NCBI GenBank assembly: GCA_027014125.1 | Contig: JALWEI010000035.1 | Span: forward strand, 1-64,000 | Length of the DNA: 64,000 nt | Reading direction: 5' to 3' | From: Acidilobaceae archaeon | GTDB taxonomy: Archaea; Thermoproteota; Thermoprotei_A; Sulfolobales; Acidilobaceae | Shown: positions 40,710 through 49,556 of the stretch, piece by piece | Numbering within the stretch: position 1 is the stretch's first letter | How the letters are laid out: each line of letters opens with the position of its first letter | Notes under the pieces: generated by a model | The model's input: only the letters and a program-made list of their open reading frames with translations | What the model was told of the DNA's origin: nothing | The model's database searches: none | Position numbers and translations under genes: made by a program

Positions 40710-41969
40710 GTGCATGATATGGCGTGGAGGCATATGGCTAGAGCACTACCAGTACTCCTACTAATACTGGCGCCCCTAATACACCCGGTGACCGTTCACT
40801 CGCAGCCACAGAACCCACCGCTGGACTGGAGCCTATACAATAACACGCTGGCAGTCAACACCGACAACTATAATCTACAGCTAGACGGCGGGGCAGGGGG
40901 CATAGTCAAGCTGGCACTGAAGCTGGGCCAGATACAGTATGACCTCCTGAAGAATGGCGAGGTAATACCAATACCAATGATAGACATCGTCAGGGAAGGC
41001 AACCAGCCAGAGCCCATATACAAGACCATAGAGAATACCACCTACGAGCTAACAACACCGGGAAGCCTCTCACTCCAGCCCTGGACAATAGATGTAGTAT
41101 ACAACGACTCGATGAAGCTAGTTGCACGCCTAACACCCAGCGAAGAAGCCCTGCGCGACATACAACCCCTACAAGCCTACGCTGAGATAACATTCTACTC
41201 CTGGACCCCCATCATAGACTACAAGCTAATCATACAAAACAACGGCGCCAGCCCGGAGACACTAACAGGGCGCAGCGGAGGGGCCACGGTAGGGATCCTT
41301 GTAAACGATAACACAACCTCGTGGAGATACCTAGTAAACCGGGGGGGCACAGTAGAGGAGGTAGTAGAGCTAAACGCGGAGTGGGGCAACATAACTAGCG
41401 TTGCACTCATAAAGAAGATACAGGATAGACTAGCCTTCATGGTCTCAATCCAGCCACTAGAAAAACCAGAGAGGGTGAAGGGGCTCCAGGGCATTGAGAG
41501 TGGCAACTACACAAGCGACACCACCTTCACCATACTCCTAGACATGGGACAGATCACGCTACAGCCCGGGGCAAAGGCGACACTAAAGTACAGGATAGCA
41601 TACATACCAGCAAAGCCCCTCCAACTAGCCCAGGCAGAGCTACTAGACGAGGCCCTACAGGTAGACCCAAAGATACTGGATGACGTGAGGATAGGATTCA
41701 ACTACCTAGAAGAGATACAGAATCTAAACAACACGGTACAGAGCCTAAGGGAGAGGGTAAACAACCTCCAAAAGACAGTACAGGAAAAGGACAAGAAGCT
41801 ACAAGAGCTACAGGGCTGCGAGGACTACTGGAAGACCGAGCTAAACGCAGCGAAGGAGAGGATAAACCAGATGCAGGAGAGGGTACAGAATGCAGGGATA
41901 AAACAGGTGGCCTCATTCATAGTCGGCCTACTGCTCGGATTCATAGGGCTCCGCTACGCCTTCCGCTAG
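40710..41969 (+). CDS. Secreted, membrane-anchored protein with coiled-coil stalk
   Basis: Family not recognised. The 419 residues start with a signal peptide (about 10-32, ending near HSQ), then about 290 residues of beta-rich, Asn-glycosylation-site-rich ectodomain (NNT, NTT, NDS, NGT-type sequons). A heptad-repeat coiled coil follows at about 330-398 (LNNTVQSLRERVNNLQKTVQEK), and a C-terminal membrane helix ends in RYAFR. The topology resembles cell-surface stalk proteins. Start is GTG 40710 or ATG 40719. The end overlaps the convergent PrpD-family gene by 4 bases. Confidence 0.75.
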   Translation: MHDMAWRHMARALPVLLLILAPLIHPVTVHSQPQNPPLDWSLYNNTLAVNTDNYNLQLDGGAGGIVKLALKLGQIQYDLLKNGEVIPIPMIDIVREGNQPEPIYKTIENTTYELTTPGSLSLQPWTIDVVYNDSMKLVARLTPSEEALRDIQPLQAYAEITFYSWTPIIDYKLIIQNNGASPETLTGRSGGATVGILVNDNTTSWRYLVNRGGTVEEVVELNAEWGNITSVALIKKIQDRLAFMVSIQPLEKPERVKGLQGIESGNYTSDTTFTILLDMGQITLQPGAKATLKYRIAYIPAKPLQLAQAELLDEALQVDPKILDDVRIGFNYLEEIQNLNNTVQSLRERVNNLQKTVQEKDKKLQELQGCEDYWKTELNAAKERINQMQERVQNAGIKQVASFIVGLLLGFIGLRYAFR

Positions 41970-43333
41970 CCCCTAACCAGCAACCTCCTGACAGGCCTGG
42001 CGGGGTCCACTAGTTTTTCGAGCATCCAGGCCTCCTGGAAGAATCTCTTAGAATCCTCGGGATCAACGAGCCCACGGGTTATGCGGAGGAACTTATCCTC
42101 GACGCCACTCCTATCCAGGGGGTTCTTGAAGTGGCCCGGCGGGTAGATGCTCTCCGCCTCAACCACCCTACCGTCCTTAAGCTTGACTATCACCCTGTTC
42201 CCTATACCCTCAGGATAGATCCTATCATACTCTGGGTCGACCTCCACCTTCATCCTCGACATGACGACCCTAACATCCCTAGCCAGGAACCTCTCGGGCC
42301 TGAATGTATCTATCCAGACTCTCCCATCCAGGAGGGCCGCGGCTACTATGTACGGTAAGCTGTGGTCGGCGGTTTCCCTAGTCTTCGGGTCCCACTTCTC
42401 AGGGTCCTTCACGATTATCTTATACGATACAGTGAAGGTCTTCACTATAACCTCCTCTATATCCTCAGGCTTTATCTCACCAACCTCCTCTCTAACCTTC
42501 AAAGCAGCCTCAACGGCGCTCATGGAATGGTACTCGACCGGCCAATACTTTATACTGGTCTTGAGGAGCCTCCACTCGCCCAGCCTAGCCAGATCAAACC
42601 TGTCACCGCACAGGGCAACGTTGAAGAAGCCGAACTCGCCCTCGAAGACGGGGCTGGGCCCCGTCATCCCCTTCCATGCTAGTAGCGCTGAGAATAGGCC
42701 ATTCCTAGCTGCATGGGCAGCAGCGCAGCCCTTCCACATGCTGAGCTCTCCGGCCCTTGTCTGCCTCAGGGCTAGGCTGGTGTTCGTTGCTATGTTGACT
42801 GCCTGCTCTATGCCATCAGCATCTAGGCCAAGTATCTTGGCGGCCCCGGCGGCTGTGGCTATGTTTATGTATACTGTGTGGTCCCAGCCCCTGTCTCTAA
42901 CACTGTAGGAGTCGGCTAGGGCGCCTACGACCTCGTAGGCAGATACCATGCCCTCGAGCAGTCTGCGGCCGTCGGCGTCCACGATCTCGGCTGCCGCTAG
43001 CAGGGCGGGTATCATATCGCTGGGGTGGAGGGCCTCCTTGCTAAGGTAAGTATCGTTGAAGTCGAAGTACCTGACAGCGCAGCCGTTGGCGAAGCCTGCA
43101 TGGTCCGCCGCGACCCTGAGCCCTGTGCCCCATAGGGTTGCGGGGATTCTGGCCCCACCTGTGCCCTCAGCGATGGCCCTTGCGATCCTGACTGGCTCCT
43201 CGTTGAAAGCGCCTAGAGCGACGCCTACGCTATCGACAAACCTCTTCTTGGCCTCCTCTATAACCTCCCCCGGTATACTATCGTATGACAGGCCGTGGAC
43301 CCACTCCGCTATAACCCTGGATATCCTAGTCAT
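41966..43333 (-). CDS. MmgE/PrpD-family protein (2-methylcitrate dehydratase-like)
   Basis: Member of the PrpD/MmgE family, 455 residues, which includes 2-methylcitrate dehydratase and cis-aconitate decarboxylase. Family features include KKRFVDSVGVALGAF, FANGCAVRYFDFNDTY, LHPSDMIPALLAAAE, and MWKGCAAAHAARNGLFSALLA, plus IKYWPVEYHSMSAVEAAL around the active site. Specific activity cannot be read from sequence. A citrate synthase lies 18 kb away in the window and archaeal citrate synthases often accept propionyl-CoA. ATG 43333 is favoured by an AGGAGTGG site; GTG 43342 is the alternative. Confidence 0.88.
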   Translation of the reverse strand: MTRISRVIAEWVHGLSYDSIPGEVIEEAKKRFVDSVGVALGAFNEEPVRIARAIAEGTGGARIPATLWGTGLRVAADHAGFANGCAVRYFDFNDTYLSKEALHPSDMIPALLAAAEIVDADGRRLLEGMVSAYEVVGALADSYSVRDRGWDHTVYINIATAAGAAKILGLDADGIEQAVNIATNTSLALRQTRAGELSMWKGCAAAHAARNGLFSALLAWKGMTGPSPVFEGEFGFFNVALCGDRFDLARLGEWRLLKTSIKYWPVEYHSMSAVEAALKVREEVGEIKPEDIEEVIVKTFTVSYKIIVKDPEKWDPKTRETADHSLPYIVAAALLDGRVWIDTFRPERFLARDVRVVMSRMKVEVDPEYDRIYPEGIGNRVIVKLKDGRVVEAESIYPPGHFKNPLDRSGVEDKFLRITRGLVDPEDSKRFFQEAWMLEKLVDPARPVRRLLVRG

Positions 43334-43431
43334 GCCTACCACTCCTAGCTCCAGCGATGCCGTAGTCTAGGTAGAGGAATAAATTCGCTCCACATAATCG
43401 CGCTAGTGTACCCCTGGAGGGTGGCCATGGG

Positions 43432-43926
43432 TTGGCGGTTAGGATAGCAGAGAAGCCGAGGCCAATACCGGACTCCATGCTAGAGGCTATAGCGTACCTC
43501 CACGGGGCGGTGGACCCTGACAGCGGCCACCTGGTCTGCCACCACTACCCCCTAGGCCTAACTCTAGTTGAGGCCGGCGGAGCTAAGGCCCCAGCGCTGA
43601 GCGTAGGGGAGTGCATATACCTGGTTCCACACCCCTGGGGCAGCGCAATATACCAGGGCTCGAGGGAGGCATCGATCAGGGCTCTCGGCGAGGATCATAC
43701 GCTAGTTGGAGAGGCAAGAGTGGATACTGGTAGCGTGTCCCTGATATTATCCCTACTCAGGGAGGAGAAGGCGGAGGTAGAGGTTAGGTATACCAAGGCA
43801 GTGATCCACGGCCGCGGCGAGGTTAGCGTTGCGGTGTTCCTGATAAAAGCCTCTTGGGGAGAGTGGGTTGCGGTAGTGGCGCCATGCAAAGGGCAGGAGA
43901 GGAAGGAGGGCGACCTATACGTTTAG
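43432..43926 (+). CDS. Hypothetical protein (164 aa)
   Basis: Not recognised. A soluble 164-residue protein with an N-terminal helix (PIPDSMLEAIAYLHGAVD), then mostly beta structure containing CHHYPLGLTLVEAGG, VPHPWGSAIYQGSREASI and a long VEVRYTKAVIHGRGEVSVAVFL stretch. The His pair and Cys near residue 36-38 could bind metal. The start is TTG with a GGTGG site before it. An independent gene between the divergent PrpD-family gene and the downstream phosphodiesterase-like gene, 37 bases before the latter. Confidence 0.65.
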   Translation: MAVRIAEKPRPIPDSMLEAIAYLHGAVDPDSGHLVCHHYPLGLTLVEAGGAKAPALSVGECIYLVPHPWGSAIYQGSREASIRALGEDHTLVGEARVDTGSVSLILSLLREEKAEVEVRYTKAVIHGRGEVSVAVFLIKASWGEWVAVVAPCKGQERKEGDLYV

Positions 43927-43963
43927 CAATCTAGAATTAAACCCCACCCCAGGCCTCCTAGCC

Positions 43964-45313
43964 ATGGTGTACAACGGCTTGGAGGGGGAGAAGACCCTAA
44001 TCCTAGGCTTAGACAGCGTACCCCCCAGGCTGCTCTACGAGGACCTGAAGGGGGAGCTGCCCAACATTGAATCCCTAGTAGAGTCCCGCGGCATCCTGAG
44101 GACGAGCCACCCGCCCATAACGATACCAGCATGGATGGTCCTCTCAACAGGCAAGACCCCGGGAGAGCTAGGCATATACGGGTTCAGGCACAGGAGGACA
44201 GGAACCTATGACGACATGTATATAGCAAACAGTAGGCTGGTAAAACACAAGACCTTCTGGGACAAGCTGGGAGCCAGGGGGAAGAGGGTCATAATCGCCG
44301 GGATCCCGCCATCCTACCCGCCCAAGCCGGTAAAGGGGCTACTTGTATCATGCTTCATAACCCCCGGCCCCGAGAACCCGTACACCTGGCCCCCCACCCT
44401 GAAGAGGGAGATCGAGAAGGTACTAGGGGGCCCCTACATTTTCGACGTGGTCTACAGGAGCGAGGATAAGGATAGGGTCAAAAGGGAGCTCTGGAGCCTG
44501 GCAGAGACCCAGTTCAGGGTGGTAAGGTACCTGGCCCGGGAGAAGAAGTGGGACCTCCTATTCTACATGCACATAGGTACCGACAGGGTACACCATGCAT
44601 TCTGGAAATACTACGACAGGATGCACCATAAGTATGAGCCTGGGAACAGGTATGAGGACGTGATACCGGAGTACTACAAGCTAGTGGACAGAGAGATAGG
44701 AAAACTCCTAGAAGTAATACCAAGGGGCACTAGGATAATACTAGTATCAGACCACGGGGCAAAGGCAATGAAGGGAGCGTTCGCCATAAACCAGTGGCTA
44801 GAGGAGAACGGCTACCTAACTCTGAAAAGGAGGCCGGAGAAGCCAGGCCAAGACCTGAAACCAAATATGATAGACTGGAGCAAGACAAAGGCATGGGCAT
44901 GGGGAGGCTACTACTCACGCATCTTCCTCAACATAAAGGGGAGAGAGCCCCAGGGCATAGTAGACCCCGGGGACGCTCCAGGCCTCATAGAGCAGCTAAA
45001 GAAAGACATAGAGAGGATAGGAGGCCCCAACGGGGAGCAGTGGAGAAACACCGTCTACACGCCACAGGAGCTATACCCAGAGGTCAACGGTGACCCACCG
45101 GACCTAATGGTATACCTAGACGACCTAAACTGGAGGCCAGCAGGCACCATAGGATGGCCGGAGCCATACCTGGAAGAGAACGACAGAGGCCCAGACGACG
45201 CAGTACACGACTGGCACGGTATAATCGCGGAGAACCAGCCTAGCTCACCGGTAAACTCTACAACAGTAAACATAGCAGATTTTATCAAAGTAATGGGGCT
45301 GAGTCATGAATGA
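43964..45313 (+). CDS. Alkaline phosphatase-superfamily phosphodiesterase/phosphotransferase
   Basis: Metal-dependent hydrolase or transferase of the alkaline phosphatase superfamily (type I phosphodiesterase-like), 449 residues. The first metal Asp is in LILGLDSVPPRLL, the nucleophile region is PPITIPAWMVLSTGKTP, the second metal group is HIGTDRVHHAFW, and the third is LVSDHGAKAM, with a late DWHG histidine. Relatives in archaeal sugar clusters act on phospho-glycans or nucleotides, but the substrate is unknown. No signal peptide. It overlaps the methyltransferase gene by 8 bases and leads the plus-strand operon. Confidence 0.85.
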   Translation: MVYNGLEGEKTLILGLDSVPPRLLYEDLKGELPNIESLVESRGILRTSHPPITIPAWMVLSTGKTPGELGIYGFRHRRTGTYDDMYIANSRLVKHKTFWDKLGARGKRVIIAGIPPSYPPKPVKGLLVSCFITPGPENPYTWPPTLKREIEKVLGGPYIFDVVYRSEDKDRVKRELWSLAETQFRVVRYLAREKKWDLLFYMHIGTDRVHHAFWKYYDRMHHKYEPGNRYEDVIPEYYKLVDREIGKLLEVIPRGTRIILVSDHGAKAMKGAFAINQWLEENGYLTLKRRPEKPGQDLKPNMIDWSKTKAWAWGGYYSRIFLNIKGREPQGIVDPGDAPGLIEQLKKDIERIGGPNGEQWRNTVYTPQELYPEVNGDPPDLMVYLDDLNWRPAGTIGWPEPYLEENDRGPDDAVHDWHGIIAENQPSSPVNSTTVNIADFIKVMGLSHE

Positions 45314-46103
45314 GATCGAGGAGATTAAAACTAAGCTAGAGGGGATAGCGGGGGACATAGCACGCAGGCTGGACGAGCCGCTGAAGAGCGAGGTAATCAG
45401 CTACTACAGGAGGCACAGGTGCAGGCTAGTATACCAGCTCCACAGGATCCTACAGGAGGGCAAAGATGAGGGGAGCATACTGGAGATAGGCCCGTACCCA
45501 GGGCTAGTCTCAATATACCTAGCCCGGGAAGGGTACAATGTCGAGGTGGTCGAGTATCCTAGGCCAGAGATGAAGCACCTGGAGAAGATGTACATGGAGC
45601 TAGGCGTCAATAGGGTGATCTACAGGGACCTGGCGAAGGAGAATATAGGCTCCGAGGAGAGGTATGATATAATACTAATGTTCGAGGTAATAGAACATAT
45701 ACCAGCGCACCCATACTCTATATTTAGAAAGATACATGAGGTGCTTAAACGCCAGGGCAAACTATATCTGAGTACTCCAAACCTGCTCAACAGCTTCAAC
45801 AGGATCTCGCTCCTCAAAGGAGTAGAGCCGTTCCCACTCTACAAGTATAGCCTCGAGACAACTAAGGGGCACTTTAGGGAGTACAGTGTCCAAGAGCTAA
45901 GGGCTGCAATGAGGCAAGCCGGTTTAGATATGATCGAATACAAGATTCTAGACAAGGAGGACTACTGCCGGCATATAGGGGAAAACGCAAAAACAAGTAT
46001 AAGTGTGAGAATATCCAGGGGCATCATAAGGCTACTTGGCGGCAAAGGCCCTCTAAAATGGTCGATATTCGCTGTTGCACAGAAAGGGTCATCCATAGAG
46101 TAG
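45306..46103 (+). CDS. SAM-dependent methyltransferase (class I)
   Basis: Class I methyltransferase, 265 residues. Motif I is ILEIGPYPGLVSIYLAREGYNVEVVEYP, motif II region RYDIILMFEVIEHIPAHPYSIFRKIHEVLKRQGKLYLSTPN is typical of the UbiE/Methyltransf_11 group that methylates sugars, lipids or quinones. An N-terminal helical segment of about 50 residues precedes it. Overlap with the phosphodiesterase-like gene suggests a joint role in modifying a surface glycan. Convergent overlap of 15 bases with the next gene. Confidence 0.85.
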   Translation: MNEIEEIKTKLEGIAGDIARRLDEPLKSEVISYYRRHRCRLVYQLHRILQEGKDEGSILEIGPYPGLVSIYLAREGYNVEVVEYPRPEMKHLEKMYMELGVNRVIYRDLAKENIGSEERYDIILMFEVIEHIPAHPYSIFRKIHEVLKRQGKLYLSTPNLLNSFNRISLLKGVEPFPLYKYSLETTKGHFREYSVQELRAAMRQAGLDMIEYKILDKEDYCRHIGENAKTSISVRISRGIIRLLGGKGPLKWSIFAVAQKGSSIE

Positions 46104-47003
46104 GTCCTCTATGATCCTCCTAAAGTCGAGTATAGTCCTCGGCTCATAGTCTAGTCCCCTGCTGAAGCTCCAGAAACCATAATCACTATGCTCGTGAATG
46201 GAGGGGTCATACCCGTGATCGCTAACAATAAGCAGAACCCAATCCCCGCCCAGGGTCTCAGCGATCCTCCCGACCTGCTCCTCCACTAGCCTATAGTACC
46301 GCCTCAGCCTGACCATCAACTTGGGCTTACCAGGCCGGTACAACATGTGGTGGGCCTCATCCAACAGCGGGGTGTAATAGACAATAAGGTCGTAGCCGTC
46401 ATCAACAGCTTTGAGGGCATCAACAAGATCGGCCTCAGACTCGTTATATAGCTTGTTAAGCATCCTTAGCCTCTCCGATACATCGGCGTCGAAGTACTTG
46501 TAGAGGAATGCACGGTACTCTGCATACTTGTCCCCTGGTAGGCTGGGTATGTTCCTGTACCATACTCTGTACCCCCTCCGGCGGGCCTCATGTATAAACG
46601 TCTTCTCGACAAGCTCGGAGGGCATCACCTCTATCTTATGGGTGGTCCTCCTAACAGCCTCGGAGTTAAACAATCCGATCCTTGACAAGAATTCTCTAAC
46701 CCCAAGCCTCCTAGACCCCAGCAGCCTAAGCCTGGCCTTGAATAGTAGTCTAAGGATGGGGTTATACCCGTATTCAGCCTTCCTAGACTGAATGTAGTTC
46801 ATATCAAACCCATACTTGTATGCGGGCTGTCCTAGCAGGAAGGATGCCCATATCAGGGGAGTGTACAGGGGATCTCCCTCCCTGACTGCAACCTTAACAT
46901 CATGCCTACCATACTTAGCCTGCTTAAATCTACCTATATCCCACTTCTCTACAAGATTGTATTCGAGACCATCAATAGCAGCTATGAATACCTTCATACC
47001 CAT
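46089..47003 (-). CDS. Second alkaline phosphatase-superfamily protein
   Basis: A shorter member (304 residues) of the same superfamily as the 43964 gene. The metal site residues are visible in VFIAAIDGLEYNLVEKW, YTPLIWASFLLGQ (nucleophile Thr/Ser region), YYTPLLDEAHHMLYRPG and LLIVSDHGYDPSIHEHSDYGFWS. It is divergent in sequence, so it is not a recent duplicate. Start ATG at 47003 or 46997. Substrate is unknown; its position between a methyltransferase and a glycosyltransferase points to glycan-phosphate chemistry. Confidence 0.8.
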   Translation of the reverse strand: MGMKVFIAAIDGLEYNLVEKWDIGRFKQAKYGRHDVKVAVREGDPLYTPLIWASFLLGQPAYKYGFDMNYIQSRKAEYGYNPILRLLFKARLRLLGSRRLGVREFLSRIGLFNSEAVRRTTHKIEVMPSELVEKTFIHEARRRGYRVWYRNIPSLPGDKYAEYRAFLYKYFDADVSERLRMLNKLYNESEADLVDALKAVDDGYDLIVYYTPLLDEAHHMLYRPGKPKLMVRLRRYYRLVEEQVGRIAETLGGDWVLLIVSDHGYDPSIHEHSDYGFWSFSRGLDYEPRTILDFRRIIEDLLYG

Positions 47004-47080
47004 AATACACCGGAGCCCGGACAGTCACGAGAGCGGGTTTTTATAAATAAACGTGGGGCTCATGACTGGCCGGAACAGGG

Positions 47081-48232
47081 ATGACTAGAGTAGGAGTCCT
47101 ACTATGGAAATGGGGTGTGGGGGGCGCTGAGGTAGTAGCGTACTTCATACTAAAACTACTGCTAGATAAAGGGTATAACGTCGAGGTCTTCTATATATCA
47201 GGAGAGTATAGGAAGGAGTATTATAAAAATGTGGTCGGAGCCGATTTACCGGATAACCTGGTTGTCAGGAGGATAGGTAGTATAGCTAAGCTATCACTTT
47301 ATAGAAGCCTATTGACTAGCATATACGTAAATAGGCATGACGTAGATTTTGTTATAAATACGCATGGAGGCCTCATACCCTATATGCGTAGAAACGAAAC
47401 TAAATGTATATCATATGTGCATTTCATGACGTTACTCCGTCAATGGGAAAGAGTAGTGTCTTTGTCGAGGATCGGGTTAGTCAGCTCAGCTAAGAATTTA
47501 TTGTGGAATGTGTACTATAAAATCTATAAGAGTATTGCATTTAGAGAAGTAGTCAAATCGCTCAAAAAGTGTAACAAGATTATAGCAAATTCCAGCGTTA
47601 CTAGCAACATCCTATCACGTTATGTAGCAGAGGGTAGTGTTACAATTGTTAACCCCCCGGTTCCTAGGTACCAGTACTATGCTCAATTCAGAGGAGAGAA
47701 TAGGGATCAGGGGCTCATATTGACTATTTCCAGGATAAGCCCGGAAAAGGAGTTAGAGAAGCTTATATACATGATGAAAGAGCTTAAAGGGAACTATAGA
47801 CTTGCGATAGTGGGTTCTCTTAGCAGACACGATCTATGGTACTACAACTATTTACAGGGTATTATAAATAGGCTAAATCTGGAAAAATATATTAAATTTT
47901 ATATTAATAGTGGTAGAGATATGAAGGATGTTCTAATTAGAAGTGCATCCGTATATGTATCCCCGACAACGTTTGAGTCGTTTGGGATTAGTATTGCTGA
48001 GGCGTCTATTGCTGGTATGCCAGTTGTAGTTAGCAGGGCCTCAGGGTTCTACAGGGATGTCTGTGGTGGTGATGTTGAGGGGTGTCGTGGCTGGGAGCGT
48101 GGGGAGCCTGGCGAGCTGGCGGAGCTCGTCTACAAGGCCTCTAGGGATGGGCCGTTGGGGTTGGATAGGCTGGAGCATTTGAGGCCTGACAGGTTTATGG
48201 AGAGGTTTGCTGGGGAGGCGCTTACTCTATGA
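47081..48232 (+). CDS. GT4-family glycosyltransferase
   Basis: GT-B fold glycosyltransferase of 383 residues. An N-terminal KWGVGGAEVVAYFILKLL acceptor-side loop is followed by the C-terminal donor-site pattern LTISRISPEKELEKLI, IVGSLSRH and SPTTFESFGISIAEASIAGMPVVVSRASGF, including the E-x7-E motif. The coding sequence up to about 48000 is clearly richer in A and T than the rest of the window (ATA, TTA, AAT, TAT codons), suggesting recent transfer. The last 200 bases are GC-richer. The end overlaps the convergent sat gene by 11 bases. Confidence 0.9.
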   Translation: MTRVGVLLWKWGVGGAEVVAYFILKLLLDKGYNVEVFYISGEYRKEYYKNVVGADLPDNLVVRRIGSIAKLSLYRSLLTSIYVNRHDVDFVINTHGGLIPYMRRNETKCISYVHFMTLLRQWERVVSLSRIGLVSSAKNLLWNVYYKIYKSIAFREVVKSLKKCNKIIANSSVTSNILSRYVAEGSVTIVNPPVPRYQYYAQFRGENRDQGLILTISRISPEKELEKLIYMMKELKGNYRLAIVGSLSRHDLWYYNYLQGIINRLNLEKYIKFYINSGRDMKDVLIRSASVYVSPTTFESFGISIAEASIAGMPVVVSRASGFYRDVCGGDVEGCRGWERGEPGELAELVYKASRDGPLGLDRLEHLRPDRFMERFAGEALTL

Positions 48233-49370
48233 AGGGGCTGGGGTGGTTTATGATTACCTGAGCTACTTCCGGTCTCATCATGTAGGGTGGCGGTACTTGG
48301 CCTGATCGTAGCATCTTCCTTAGCTTGGTCCCGCTTATCCGTATCCTGTCCTCGTCGCTGTGGGGACATGTCTTCTCTGTAGTCATACCCCCACACTTTC
48401 TGCAATAGAAGGCTTCCCGTATGAACAGGGGGGTTATCCCTAGGTCTGGGAACTTGTGGAATAGGTCCCATGCCTCGTAGGGGCCGTAGTAGTTCCCGAC
48501 TCCTGCATGGTCCCTGCCTACTATGAAGTGTGTCGCGCCGAAGTTCTTCCTTACTATGGCGTGGTGTATCGCCTCCCTGGGGCCGGCGTATCGCATGTTC
48601 ATCCTTAGAGCTGCGAGTACTACCACATTCTTCGGGTAGTAGTGCTTTATCAGGGCCTTGTACGCCTCTAGTATGACCTCGTCCTTGTAGTCGCCCGGCT
48701 TCTTCCATCCTATGAGGGGATTTATGAATAGGCCGTCGGTGAATGTTAGCGCGGCCTTCTGCACGTACTCGTGGCCTAGGTGGGGCACGTTCCTGGTTTG
48801 GAAAGCTGCTATGGTCCTCCACCCCCTCTCCTTGAATAGGACCCTAGTCTCCCTTGGCCATAGGGTGTAGTTCTCGTGGGGGTTGGGGACCTGGCCGACC
48901 AGCTCTATCCTACCCCCTACTAGGAGGCTCTTCATCGACATGGTGTAGGCTACCCCTGGATGGGCTGGGTCGGTTGTCTTGTACACCTTCTCCGCGTGCC
49001 TCCTCTTATCCCACCCGTATATCTCCTCGATGGTCATAACAGCTATGGGGGCCCCTCGGTGGGTCAATAGTATATCATCGCCCTCCCCGGCGCCCTTGAG
49101 GTCGCCCCGGTCTACGTCTAGGATTATTGGTATCGTCCACGGTGTATCGTCGCTCAACCTCATATTATCAAGCACGCTCTCATAGTCGTCCCTAGTTAGG
49201 AAGCCCTCGAGAGGGCTAAAAACGCCATGAGCTAGGTCCTCGAGGTCTATAGCCCTCTCGAGCGGTATCTCGAGGCTCAGGAAGTCCCTAGCCTCCCCTA
49301 GCAGGGCCTCCCTCCTCCTACCACGAGCAACCCTATAGACCAGCCTGCCTCCGTGGGGCCTCGAGACCAC
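48222..49370 (-). CDS. sat: Sulfate adenylyltransferase (ATP sulfurylase)
   Basis: Converts ATP and sulfate to APS, or the reverse. The 382 residues carry QTRNVPHLGHEYVQKAA (ATP-binding motif), LRMNMRYAGPREAIHHAIVRKNFG, GRDHAGVGNYYGPY and a zinc-site-like CRKCGGMTTEKTCPHSDE found in thermophile enzymes, plus SGTKLRKMLRSG. No kinase domain is fused. APS kinase, APS reductase and dissimilatory sulfite reductase genes are absent from the window, so the direction of the pathway is open. Start GTG 49370 with GGGTG 8 bases before. Confidence 0.96.
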   Translation of the reverse strand: MVSRPHGGRLVYRVARGRRREALLGEARDFLSLEIPLERAIDLEDLAHGVFSPLEGFLTRDDYESVLDNMRLSDDTPWTIPIILDVDRGDLKGAGEGDDILLTHRGAPIAVMTIEEIYGWDKRRHAEKVYKTTDPAHPGVAYTMSMKSLLVGGRIELVGQVPNPHENYTLWPRETRVLFKERGWRTIAAFQTRNVPHLGHEYVQKAALTFTDGLFINPLIGWKKPGDYKDEVILEAYKALIKHYYPKNVVVLAALRMNMRYAGPREAIHHAIVRKNFGATHFIVGRDHAGVGNYYGPYEAWDLFHKFPDLGITPLFIREAFYCRKCGGMTTEKTCPHSDEDRIRISGTKLRKMLRSGQVPPPYMMRPEVAQVIINHPSPFIE

Positions 49371-49426
49371 GTGTATGCACCCACATAGGAGGCTTGGGTG
49401 GACACCAGGGGGTATAATGTGGGTGA

Positions 49427-49503
49427 TGGTGGACCGGCCGGGATTTGAACCCGGGGCCTCCCGGATGCCAACCGGGCGCTCTTCCAGGCTGAGCTACCGG
49501 CCC
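49427..49503 (-). tRNA. tRNA-Ala(GGC), encoded CCA
   Basis: The minus strand folds into a full cloverleaf: acceptor GGGCCGG/CCGGTCC, D arm GCTC/GAGC, anticodon stem CCCGG/CCGGG with loop TTGGCAT, and T arm CCGGG-TTCAAAT-CCCGG. The anticodon GGC reads alanine codons, and the G3-U70 wobble pair, the alanine identity signal, is present. Discriminator A and CCA are encoded. There is no intron. Confidence 0.97.
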
Positions 49504-49556
49504 ATCCCACCCTCCAAGACTCCCACGGGAGGGATTAAAGCTTTAGCGGTCGGCTG

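Noticed and set aside
49427-49503. tRNA-Ala as integration site for a mobile element
   Set aside because: No integrase gene and no repeated tRNA 3' end was seen on either side. The AT-rich glycosyltransferase is separated from it by the ordinary sat gene.
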